Assembly (NCBI GenBank): GCA_910589025.1
Contig: CAJURM010000019.1
Location: 1-51,437, forward strand
Direction: 5' to 3'
Origin: an uncultured Odoribacter sp.
Lineage (GTDB): Bacteria; Bacteroidota; Bacteroidia; Bacteroidales; Marinifilaceae
DNA: 51,437 nt
Part shown: piece after piece, positions 40,509 through 48,888 of the stretch
How positions within the stretch are numbered: the stretch's first letter is position 1
Layout: the number at the start of each line of letters is the position of its first letter
Made by a program: the position numbers and the translations under genes
The notes under the pieces: model-generated
Database searches by the model: none
Told to the model about the DNA's origin: nothing
Seen by the model: the letters and a program-made list of their open reading frames with translations, nothing else

Positions 40509-42797
40509 TTAGTTAAATATTGAAATCTGATATTGGTTTAATACATCATCTAATGTATTCAATGTGTCATTACAATTTTCAGAAAGCAACGCAAAATCTC
40601 GAACACGGTTTATTTCAGTTGAAACCAAACTCTTCTCCAACTCATAGCAATCTGGATCAAAATTTATCTGTGGCATCACTACTAAATCATGAATAATAGC
40701 AAACCGTTTGTCATTATGTGTTCGCAGTACACGCCCCCGTCGTTGAATAAATTGTCTGGGATTTCCTGTGCTTGCACAGAAGATTGCAAACTCGCTTCGC
40801 GGAACGTCAACACCTTCATCCAAACATTTCATAGAAGTTAATACATCAATATTGCCTTTTGCAAAATCTGCCAACATTGCATCACGGTCGGTGGATTCTG
40901 AGGTAAATTGACGTACAACAATATGCGAATCAATATCTCTTACGATTCGGGTATATTCGTTAATAAGATGAATTGTGTCTTCATCATCTTTGATTCGTTC
41001 TGTCGTATCAAAGACATCTGCACCTTGATCATCTGGTTGATTCCCTTCCGGGACATATACTAACGTATATTTTAATGAACCTGTTTTCTCTCGATGTTCT
41101 TTTAAAATATCTTCAAATATGCTCTTTTTATTTTCTGCTTTATGTATAATCTGCTTCCGTTTAAGCAAAAGCCGTTTTAATATCTCGCGGCTATCATCAT
41201 CTTCTCGATTGATTATTTTTGCAATCTTCTTCGATAATTCAATATATTGAACCATCTCCTCATTTGTCAGTTCGACTAAATGTGGATAGTAATAATATTT
41301 GCACAATGCATTATTCCTAATAGCCTCCGCCATTGAGTATTCAAAAGTATATATTCCATTGCAACCAAAGAAATCCATTAAGCGAGCATTACCTTCTTCG
41401 TCAAACTGACGTTCTGGAGTTGCAGACAAACCAATTCTTCGTGAATACTTTATATCGTTAAGACGTTTGGCAATGAGTCCGGCTCCCATATTATGGGCTT
41501 CATCAGCTATGAACAATAATTTGTTCTTCGGGAACTGATTTAATTCTATGAAATTAGCCGGTCGAATAAAGGATGCATATGTGGAAATTATCACATAAGA
41601 TTGCTTATTGCCTGGATTTGAAAGCTCCAACATCCTTATATTTGCCAATGAGGTTTGCCATCCACTATATTTAGAGCAGACTTTAATTACATTGGTAAAG
41701 TTAAATTTTGCACACTCTTTTTCCCATTGGTCTACAAGGGTGATTGTTGGAACCAGTATAAGGGCTTTATAATAACCTAATCTTTTATAAATTTCAAGTA
41801 GGCAGTTTAATGAGGTAATGGTTTTACCAGTACCAGTTGCCATTGCAAACAGGCCTTTCTGTTTGTTGGCTTTCCAATTCTCAAAAGCCTGAATTTGATA
41901 ATCTCTTGGACCAGATGTATATGGAAATTGCGGTTCATTGCTCCGTATAACAGCAGCCCTATATTCAATCTCTTTGAGCTTATCCAGAATGACCTCCAAA
42001 CGCTCTTTGGAATTATCCAATGCTTTGATTATGTGTTTGTAAATACTCTGCTGACGTTGGTTTCTTAATATATTGTATTCCGCTTCAAGCAATTCAGACA
42101 TTGACTTATCAGGAAAGCTATCTGTAATTCTAGTCTGAACCTTATCTACTGATAAATAAACAACATTGTCATCCTTTTCTTGGAATACGTTTTCAAAATC
42201 TTTTCTAATCGCTTCAACCTTCGCAACCTCAATATTCCCATCCCAATCACATGAGACAGTCAAGCTTTCGATATTATCTACGAGTGCTGTTCGTGAGAAA
42301 TTACACGAACCATCAAATCCAACTTTGTTAATACCATCGTAGAAAATGCCAGATTTAGTATGAGAAATCCCTATACTGCTTTTAGGAGCAATGATTTTAA
42401 CTTCAAAGCGGTTATGACGTATAAGCCAGGCTAAACAATCAAAAAAATGTCGATCCCTTTCTGATAATGTGTTTTTAATCTTTTGAATATCAAATATGTC
42501 AAAAAATGGCATTTCAATATCACCGGTTCCTGCTGCAATGGCGTTTTTATCTTCATCTGTCAAAATATCATTGACAATGAGCCGCATTTTGCCCCCATTA
42601 TAAAGGAATACAGCAAACCCATTTGCGAGTACGCTTATTGCCGATGAAGAAAAGAATCCAAGCATAAGGTCAAAATACGTTGCGTTACATAGACAATCGG
42701 AGAAGAAGCCTATTGGTTCCCACTCTGTACGCGACTTATAACGCCGATGTTCAGGCCATATGATATCTGATTTAAGCATACGATCTCTATCTGACAA
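40509..42797 (-). CDS. Phospholipase-D nuclease / superfamily 2 helicase fusion
   Basis: A 762-residue two-part effector. Residues ~30-215 form a PLD-type nuclease domain with a single HKD-like motif (H146, K148, D154 in HTKSGIFYD) and the partner GSCNFS at 163-168. Residues ~290-720 are an SF2 helicase: DYQIQAFENW (Q-motif), ATGTGKT (P-loop, 320-326), ADEAHN (DEAH box, 431-436), GLSATPER (motif III, 456-463) and QRRGRVLR (motif VI). This is the architecture of DNA-translocating nucleases in several defence systems. It overlaps the DGQHR gene by 11 nt from ATG 42797; an alternative ATG at 42779 (MLKSD) would remove the overlap. Probable role: translocation on and cleavage of unmarked invading DNA (inference). 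Confidence 0.85.
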   Translation of the reverse strand: MSDRDRMLKSDIIWPEHRRYKSRTEWEPIGFFSDCLCNATYFDLMLGFFSSSAISVLANGFAVFLYNGGKMRLIVNDILTDEDKNAIAAGTGDIEMPFFDIFDIQKIKNTLSERDRHFFDCLAWLIRHNRFEVKIIAPKSSIGISHTKSGIFYDGINKVGFDGSCNFSRTALVDNIESLTVSCDWDGNIEVAKVEAIRKDFENVFQEKDDNVVYLSVDKVQTRITDSFPDKSMSELLEAEYNILRNQRQQSIYKHIIKALDNSKERLEVILDKLKEIEYRAAVIRSNEPQFPYTSGPRDYQIQAFENWKANKQKGLFAMATGTGKTITSLNCLLEIYKRLGYYKALILVPTITLVDQWEKECAKFNFTNVIKVCSKYSGWQTSLANIRMLELSNPGNKQSYVIISTYASFIRPANFIELNQFPKNKLLFIADEAHNMGAGLIAKRLNDIKYSRRIGLSATPERQFDEEGNARLMDFFGCNGIYTFEYSMAEAIRNNALCKYYYYPHLVELTNEEMVQYIELSKKIAKIINREDDDSREILKRLLLKRKQIIHKAENKKSIFEDILKEHREKTGSLKYTLVYVPEGNQPDDQGADVFDTTERIKDDEDTIHLINEYTRIVRDIDSHIVVRQFTSESTDRDAMLADFAKGNIDVLTSMKCLDEGVDVPRSEFAIFCASTGNPRQFIQRRGRVLRTHNDKRFAIIHDLVVMPQINFDPDCYELEKSLVSTEINRVRDFALLSENCNDTLNTLDDVLNQYQISIFN

Positions 42798-44031
42798 TGT
42801 ATTTATTTAGTATTTTTTCAACATTTTCTCTTGAAATATTATTGACCAATGCATACCTATTATAAAGATCTTTTTTATCTTTATCTTTAAGCAACTCAGG
42901 ATTAAAAATATAAACAAACAAATATTTTAGCAATAATTGGTTATTTACCAACATTCTTTTTGATGCGGGATCCCAAATAATTTTAACCCAAGGTTCATTT
43001 GATACATTCCTATCTAATTTAGCAAATACGCCCAGAATATCCTTTATAGATATCTCATTATTCTCTGAACATATATAAGAAATAGACTTTATCATTTGAA
43101 GCAAAGCTACAGGTCTAAATATAATATTTCCCCCATTTATGGGGTCCCTATACTTTTCTGCTGCAGTTAACGAATCTCTAAGTATAAAATCCTCTATCTC
43201 TGGGAATATATCAAGCATTAAATTCCAAAAGTTATTTAAGTATTTAATGTATCCAGATATAATATCTTCATCAGGCCTGCTTCTTAGAAAATCCTTCAAT
43301 TTGGTTTTACTAATAATCTTCTTATAATAAAAAATCTGAAATAACTCAACATTGCATTCATACAAGGTAATCAGTGAAGTAAATGAACTTTTATCATTTA
43401 CTGGGATAGATTTTGTATTAGTAGCTTTTATACGATTACCAGTAAATAAAATATGAGTTTCAAGTAATTCTCGTGTAGCAATTGCCACAATGTCATCTTC
43501 ATCTAAAGCAATAATATCTCCTAACTTAACCGGCTTAGCATACCTGTTAAGTGTCGAGAAGATTCGCCTAGACTTTTTCATCCCCATATCACTAGTATTA
43601 TGACCTATTAGTATAACACTAATTGTTTCAGAGGCTAGTGCTGGATTCTTTTTGATAGCCTCTTTTATTCCTTCAATACGATGTTGTCCGTCTACCGGAA
43701 ATATTTTCTCTTTACCATTAAGATGTAATATACCAACATTGGGGAACTCATTTTCATCAAGCTCGAATCTAATTTCCGTCCATTGAGGTTCCCCATCATA
43801 CACGGCTAAAACTAAAGCATTAAAGAATCGGTCATCCCGATCTAAAATATATTGTTTAATTTTTCCTGTATTATCAGTAAGAGATCTTTGAAGTCTATCC
43901 TTCAGCGTTTTAGATGTATATATTTCGTTTCCAACTTTTCTATCAACTAATTCATTGATTTGCTGAAAAGAAAAGTTTGCAGAATAATAGACAGTATTAC
44001 CTATTTTTCCTCTTATAGCTGGTATATTCAT
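42787..44031 (-). CDS. DGQHR-domain protein (DndB-like)
   Basis: A 414-residue protein with the hallmark VDGQHRIEGI (D114-R118) that defines the DGQHR family, including DndB of phosphorothioation systems; the SspE effector carries a related motif. The N-terminal part (YYSANFSFQQINELVD) and the phrase KSRRIFSTLNRYAKPVKLGDIIALDEDD (about 150-178) match the DndB/DGQHR core. The C-terminal third is helical and lysine-rich. DndB is a transcriptional repressor in classical Dnd loci, while in other loci DGQHR proteins sense phosphorothioate. Here it lies 3 nt after a GIY-YIG nuclease gene, suggesting a sensor-nuclease pair (inference). Confidence 0.82.
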   Translation of the reverse strand: MNIPAIRGKIGNTVYYSANFSFQQINELVDRKVGNEIYTSKTLKDRLQRSLTDNTGKIKQYILDRDDRFFNALVLAVYDGEPQWTEIRFELDENEFPNVGILHLNGKEKIFPVDGQHRIEGIKEAIKKNPALASETISVILIGHNTSDMGMKKSRRIFSTLNRYAKPVKLGDIIALDEDDIVAIATRELLETHILFTGNRIKATNTKSIPVNDKSSFTSLITLYECNVELFQIFYYKKIISKTKLKDFLRSRPDEDIISGYIKYLNNFWNLMLDIFPEIEDFILRDSLTAAEKYRDPINGGNIIFRPVALLQMIKSISYICSENNEISIKDILGVFAKLDRNVSNEPWVKIIWDPASKRMLVNNQLLLKYLFVYIFNPELLKDKDKKDLYNRYALVNNISRENVEKILNKYIVR

Positions 44032-44034
44032 ATA

Positions 44035-44571
44035 TTAATTATTATTAAAAGCGGGGACTGTTGCTTGAACATTAACTTTATCTGGTATCTTTTCATTCAA
44101 CGGAGGTAGTATCGACCTAATCAGAACAGCTTCTGTTTTGTCAATCCAATCATTATCCGTATTAGGGTAATATCGGTAAAACAAATACGGTCCCCACAGT
44201 CGAAACATTTTTTTAATCATTGCTCGTTCTGTATCAGCAAAGTACTCAAGTGCACGCTTCCGTATATTTTGAACCCTAGTATATTTACATCTACCAATAT
44301 ATAAAATATGATTCTCAAAAAAAGGCAAATTAATTCCTTTCAGAAAGAATATATACAAACCACCTGTATCTGTTGGCAAAGATTTAATCTCATTGGAAAT
44401 ATCTGAGTTATCAGCATTTAAATATTTAAATTCAACAGACCATTGATTTTCATTCCTAATAGGATCATTTACTGGCAATATATTATCTTTCCATCTTGAA
44501 GGATTATGGTAATACAAAACCTCATGCTTCAAGTTTTCATCATCGTCAGCTACAAATGCTCTATACAACAT
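44035..44571 (-). CDS. GIY-YIG-type nuclease
   Basis: A 178-residue protein whose C-terminal two thirds carry the GIY-YIG pattern: GGLYIFFL (71-73 = GLY), ILYIGRC (91-93 = YIG), basic RKRALEYF with R104, catalytic glutamate E147 in KTEAVLI, and N159 in PPLNEK. The N-terminal ~65 residues (MLYRAFVADDDENLKHEVLYY) form a separate small domain I cannot name. The frame extends to an ATG at 44643 inside sspD, but ATG 44571, 7 nt after the sspD stop, fits the packed operon and removes 24 residues of out-of-frame sspD. A GIY-YIG enzyme directly after sspD is not part of the standard Ssp or Dnd sets I know. Confidence 0.78.
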   Translation of the reverse strand: MLYRAFVADDDENLKHEVLYYHNPSRWKDNILPVNDPIRNENQWSVEFKYLNADNSDISNEIKSLPTDTGGLYIFFLKGINLPFFENHILYIGRCKYTRVQNIRKRALEYFADTERAMIKKMFRLWGPYLFYRYYPNTDNDWIDKTEAVLIRSILPPLNEKIPDKVNVQATVPAFNNN

Positions 44572-44578
44572 ACTATAT

Positions 44579-45685
44579 TTATATAAAACAGTTAGCACAA
44601 GGTATTTCATCATTTTCGTCAAACATATCGACAAGCAAGCCACTCACTGTTTTTGCCTTCAAATTCTCTTGCTTTTTGATATAGTCTAATTTTATCTGAC
44701 GAACTCGTTCTGGACGACTTAATTCTGCAAGTGTCTCTCCTTGAATCCATGTATAGCCATCCTTCTCATACTCCATAGACTTTTTGTACAACTCTGGATG
44801 CTGCTCTAGAAGCCAAATCCACTCTATACGTTGTTGGAAAAAGCAAAAATAACAACCAGAACGGCTACGGCAATACTTTCCTTTCTTACCATCAACCTCA
44901 AATTCTATTGGATTGTAGTACGCAGGAATTCCGACACCACTTTCCTCCAAGATTCTGAATATATCATCCTTGACTAGGATATCCTCATTATCAATCAAAG
45001 GAAACTCTTCAAGTTTACCTACAGGGTAATCAGTTGTCTTCAAGTATTCAAACACCACACGATTAAAAGTCTTTACACTCAAATCTAGCAGGGCATTCAA
45101 TTTCCGGCTATAAAAGAATGATTTGTTTATCAGAGTTGAGGCGATCTCAATAGATTCTTCTTTAATGTTCTCTGGAGCCCACTGCTTGTAAAGGTCAGTA
45201 ATTAACTCCATGTTTTCATTGTGTAAAACCTTGTGTATAACATCAAGGCTCCAAATATTCCTTCTAAATGGAAATACAGCCTGTATATTCGGTTTGGTCG
45301 AAACATAACCTTCTCGGTCTTCGTCTCCTCGAATACCAACATAAGATACTGTAGGCTCATCACCAACGAACTTCTCAAATTCAGCTAGCTTCATTTTTTG
45401 TGTACACCAGCGAGCCTGTGGCGATGGTAAATAGCCACCACTAATCTTTAAAAAGTGGTCAAATGGTGTTGGCTCAGGACTACCTTCAGCAGCCTTCAAT
45501 CGCTCGACCTTACCTAGGAATGACTCTAGATTATCGACCAATTTCTCTGTTTCTTCCAACTCGCATCCAGTGTCTGAGTTGTAGTATTCCACCTTCAGTG
45601 TTGGGTACTTCTGCTTCATATAGATGGCTAAAGCCGCACTATCCTTTCCACCAGAAATTCCAAGAACATGTCTTACCTTAGTCAT
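44579..45685 (-). CDS. sspD: SspD/DndC-like PAPS-reductase-family sulfurtransferase
   Basis: A 368-residue member of the PAPS reductase/PP-loop family that, in Ssp and Dnd systems, hydrolyses ATP and transfers sulfur to the DNA backbone. The PP-loop is SGGKDS at residues 11-16. Four cysteines placed as in DndC (C94 in ARWCTQKMK; C272, C278 and C281 in YCRSRSGCYFC) can hold a 4Fe-4S cluster. The end has a further CxxC (CANC, 363-366) that I do not know from relatives. It overlaps sspC by 8 nt (start codon inside the sspC end). Size and the SspB-SspC-SspD order favour SspD over DndC, which is normally flanked by dndB and dndD. Confidence 0.82.
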   Translation of the reverse strand: MTKVRHVLGISGGKDSAALAIYMKQKYPTLKVEYYNSDTGCELEETEKLVDNLESFLGKVERLKAAEGSPEPTPFDHFLKISGGYLPSPQARWCTQKMKLAEFEKFVGDEPTVSYVGIRGDEDREGYVSTKPNIQAVFPFRRNIWSLDVIHKVLHNENMELITDLYKQWAPENIKEESIEIASTLINKSFFYSRKLNALLDLSVKTFNRVVFEYLKTTDYPVGKLEEFPLIDNEDILVKDDIFRILEESGVGIPAYYNPIEFEVDGKKGKYCRSRSGCYFCFFQQRIEWIWLLEQHPELYKKSMEYEKDGYTWIQGETLAELSRPERVRQIKLDYIKKQENLKAKTVSGLLVDMFDENDEIPCANCFI

Positions 45686-48600
45686 CGTTCAATCTCTTTT
45701 TAATTATACTTAAAAGTGCATAAGCATTGATGTCACTATCACTTGATAATAATTTATCAATCTTTGCTTCAAGTTTTTTTGCTTGCTCTGTCTTTGTTGC
45801 ATTCAACTGAACAATTTGCTGTGAGGTTGTACCATCACTTGAAATCATCTCAAAACGGAAGAAATTATCCCCGCTTGCCAGTCCCTTGTTACTAATCTCA
45901 ACGTACTTTAAAAGCTCTTTAAACAAGTGTACGAGGTTATCAACCAAGTATGCTTCTTCCTCATCTATCAAAGCCTCCAACTGCTTATCTAAAACCACAT
46001 ACGCCAAAGATTGATACCAAGTCGCCCTGTCTGTATTCTTAGTCAATATACGAGTTAAGAAGGTTTTTTGTCTTTCGGTTAGCAAGTATGTTTTGATAGA
46101 TGCATATCGTTGTTCTAATTCTGCTTTATATAAAGAGAATTCTTTACTCTTCAAACCAAGTTCGTCAACAAGTACACCCTCCAATCGATTAATTAGATTT
46201 GAATAGCACATACGGAGCTCTCTAATAGCCTTCTGGAGCAACTCTACATATCGCTTAAGAACATTTGCATTACTTGCTATCTCTGCATCCTTAAATCCTA
46301 ATGCACGCGGGAGATCCTCAAAAAAGGTTTTCTCTGGGTCTTTTGCAGATGCCAATACAGCTCGGAACTGTACAGTAGATTTCTGAAGACGTTTGGTCTG
46401 TTTTGTGTATTTATTGAGTTTCTTGTAAAAAAGCAGGAACGGTTTGATTGTCTCGATAAGACTATCAGCCGTGAACTCTGCATCCTGCATTAAGCCTAAT
46501 GCCTCACGATACTTGTTGAATAAGTCTAGTTTAACCCCATCAACATTGAAAGCTTTAATGGAGAATCCTGCAGGGGATTTCTGCATAATGTCCAATACCT
46601 CACGAGTAATCGTAGGTATATATATCCCAGCATCATTATACAGCGAGTAATCATTCTTTTTAATGATCAAGAATGCCGGCAGCCACATGTCTATCACTCC
46701 TTGCTTCAACTTGAAGGGGCGAGAGCGTAATATCTTTACAAGATCTCCTAATTTACGAGGTTTTTCTTTACTAGTATCAAGGAACTCCTCGCAGGCCCTC
46801 CACAAAGGCATGAAACTTTCTTCGTTGGGAGCATCAAGAAAATACTCTTTGCCGATATGCTTATGGATGCCCGTGTTATGAAGTAGCGTCAGATAGATAG
46901 TTTTTTCTGGAGGAAACTTACTATCCTCAAAGCCTAAATTGGGCTCTGAACTATTATGCAGTAAATGAGTAAGGAAGTTAACGCGAGCCATTGATATTGC
47001 ACTACTGGGCTTATGCTTGTTGACCATCTCATTGATATACACCGGAGTGTCACAATACACCCGGTCGCATATCATTGATAGCCACTTGTTAAATAGGGTT
47101 TTCGAAGAGATGTCAAGGATATCTCCTCGATATACCCAAATGACATCTGAGTTATAGCTGAAAAGGGTATTTAATACACTGGTGGTTAGCAAACTTTGCT
47201 CATGTGCAATAAGAGCATTGAGCTCTTTCTGAGCTACATTATCTTTATTGTCAACATCATTCTGGACATAAGCTAGTTTATCAAGCTGCCATACGTGATC
47301 TATAATTTGGTCTGCTTTCTTGAAGTATGCATACAAAATAGCTTCTTCAACACCTACGGAGTGTTGTTTTAATGCATCTACTGTGAGATCTTCATTAAAT
47401 ATGAGATTGATGTAGCCATCGATTTCATTCTGAGGCTGTAAAATAATCGGATGGTCTGTAATCTCATACTTAAAGTATCGAGGTGTACCCTTGCGGTAAT
47501 AAGAGGCGTTAGCAAACTCAATGGGAAAATTGAAGTTTGTGATGAGCTTCTCCACAATATCTTTAGAGCGGGGAACAATACCTGCAGCCTTCAATAATTC
47601 GCCCTCGATATTGACATCCGTTCCTTCAAACAATATATATTGAGACTTGTAGGTCGCATACCGAATAATCTTATGTTGCGTAAGCAATTCAATAACAGAC
47701 ACCGGGTTGTCGATACCTAAAGCAAATTTTGCATATTCGGAAAGCTTCTCTTTGTTAAATTGCACTCCTGCCTTACCAAAGAGATTGAACATACCAATCG
47801 TCTTAATAAGCTTCATGGCATCTGTAGCTGTTTCGCCTTCAAATAAACTCTCAACGCGCTCTAAGCTTACGCGTATGGCAGTCCATGCAGTGGAGTCTGC
47901 ATTTACTTCCGACAAGTAAGAGTAAAAGTTGTATATATCATAGTCATAGACATCGGCTAAGCTATATGTTGTATTCTCTTTTTCCTTAAAATGATGAAGA
48001 GAGCCTTGTCCTGTAGCTTCAAGAAAAGAAAATAGAGTTCTTTCATTCTGACCGTACCTCTGAATGGACAGGGTCAATGCTTGTGCAGCAAAAATGTCCA
48101 ACGGATACAAACTTACTGCAGTATCATAAGCAATAGATGAACTGGCAAACTTACTTGCAATGGCTAAATTGTAAATCTGTTTAAAATGCTGATTCACAAT
48201 ATCTCGTTTCGTTCTTCCTATACGTTTAGATGCGAGATAAAGTAGCTGTTCTATAGGCTCATTAAAAACAATCTCCTGAAAACGACCCTTTACCTTTGTC
48301 CATTCATTGCGCTGGCTCTCTGTTAATGTACGAGAATACGAATTAAAATTCTGGTGTAATGTTGTAAGTAGAATGGCATTACGTCGTTCATCATTGATGA
48401 ACTCCGTAAACTTCTGAAATAAGTACAACTCCTTTTCAGGGTTATTTTTTGCTGCATACTCTAGTAATTTGCCAAACTCATCGATTACGAGAATTACAAA
48501 CTCCTCACGTTTCTCTGCCCTCTTGAAATAACTTTTCAGATTTTCAAAAAGATTGTCCGAAGCCTCTGTCGGAAAGAGATTCTCAGTGAGAACTCTTTGA

Positions 48601-48887
48601 AGAGAGGCATAATCGCCTACAATTTTCTCGAACCTGAATCGGACAAAACCATTAAACTGCCCCTTGTTGGTAATGAGAATCTTACTATTATTTTTTAAGC
48701 TATCCTCAAGAGCCAAAACGAAATTAGATTTACCAGTTCCATATGAGCCGATAATATTAAATGAGTGTACGCCCGCATTGAATGAATTCACAATATTACC
48801 AATGACCTTTATAGCATTCTGAGTCACAATATAGCTATTGGAGTCAAAGGTAGTTTGAGCGATATTTATTGATGGAGTATATTTCAT
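45678..48887 (-). CDS. sspC: SspC-like large P-loop ATPase
   Basis: A 1,069-residue AAA-type ATPase. Walker A is GSYGTGKS at 47-54 and Walker B VILVIDEFGK with D137/E138, followed by a sensor-like LLTTLHQNF near 185. The remaining ~850 residues are mostly helical and contain a winged-helix-like region, a segment with TKQTKRLQKSTVQF, and a C-terminal helical part before LLSIIKKRLNDD. In Ssp loci the gene between sspB and sspD encodes the ATPase of the modification complex, and both neighbours here fit, so position is the main evidence. Related P-loop ATPases (BrxC/PglY) occur in BREX, but no other BREX gene is present. The gene is 1 nt downstream of sspB and overlaps sspD. Confidence 0.72.
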   Translation of the reverse strand: MKYTPSINIAQTTFDSNSYIVTQNAIKVIGNIVNSFNAGVHSFNIIGSYGTGKSNFVLALEDSLKNNSKILITNKGQFNGFVRFRFEKIVGDYASLQRVLTENLFPTEASDNLFENLKSYFKRAEKREEFVILVIDEFGKLLEYAAKNNPEKELYLFQKFTEFINDERRNAILLTTLHQNFNSYSRTLTESQRNEWTKVKGRFQEIVFNEPIEQLLYLASKRIGRTKRDIVNQHFKQIYNLAIASKFASSSIAYDTAVSLYPLDIFAAQALTLSIQRYGQNERTLFSFLEATGQGSLHHFKEKENTTYSLADVYDYDIYNFYSYLSEVNADSTAWTAIRVSLERVESLFEGETATDAMKLIKTIGMFNLFGKAGVQFNKEKLSEYAKFALGIDNPVSVIELLTQHKIIRYATYKSQYILFEGTDVNIEGELLKAAGIVPRSKDIVEKLITNFNFPIEFANASYYRKGTPRYFKYEITDHPIILQPQNEIDGYINLIFNEDLTVDALKQHSVGVEEAILYAYFKKADQIIDHVWQLDKLAYVQNDVDNKDNVAQKELNALIAHEQSLLTTSVLNTLFSYNSDVIWVYRGDILDISSKTLFNKWLSMICDRVYCDTPVYINEMVNKHKPSSAISMARVNFLTHLLHNSSEPNLGFEDSKFPPEKTIYLTLLHNTGIHKHIGKEYFLDAPNEESFMPLWRACEEFLDTSKEKPRKLGDLVKILRSRPFKLKQGVIDMWLPAFLIIKKNDYSLYNDAGIYIPTITREVLDIMQKSPAGFSIKAFNVDGVKLDLFNKYREALGLMQDAEFTADSLIETIKPFLLFYKKLNKYTKQTKRLQKSTVQFRAVLASAKDPEKTFFEDLPRALGFKDAEIASNANVLKRYVELLQKAIRELRMCYSNLINRLEGVLVDELGLKSKEFSLYKAELEQRYASIKTYLLTERQKTFLTRILTKNTDRATWYQSLAYVVLDKQLEALIDEEEAYLVDNLVHLFKELLKYVEISNKGLASGDNFFRFEMISSDGTTSQQIVQLNATKTEQAKKLEAKIDKLLSSDSDINAYALLSIIKKRLNDD

Positions 48888-48888
48888 A

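Noticed and set aside
40509..42797. Type III or type I restriction subunit
   Set aside because: There is no DNA methyltransferase or specificity subunit anywhere in the operon, and the nuclease part is PLD-like rather than a Res C-terminal PD-(D/E)xK domain.
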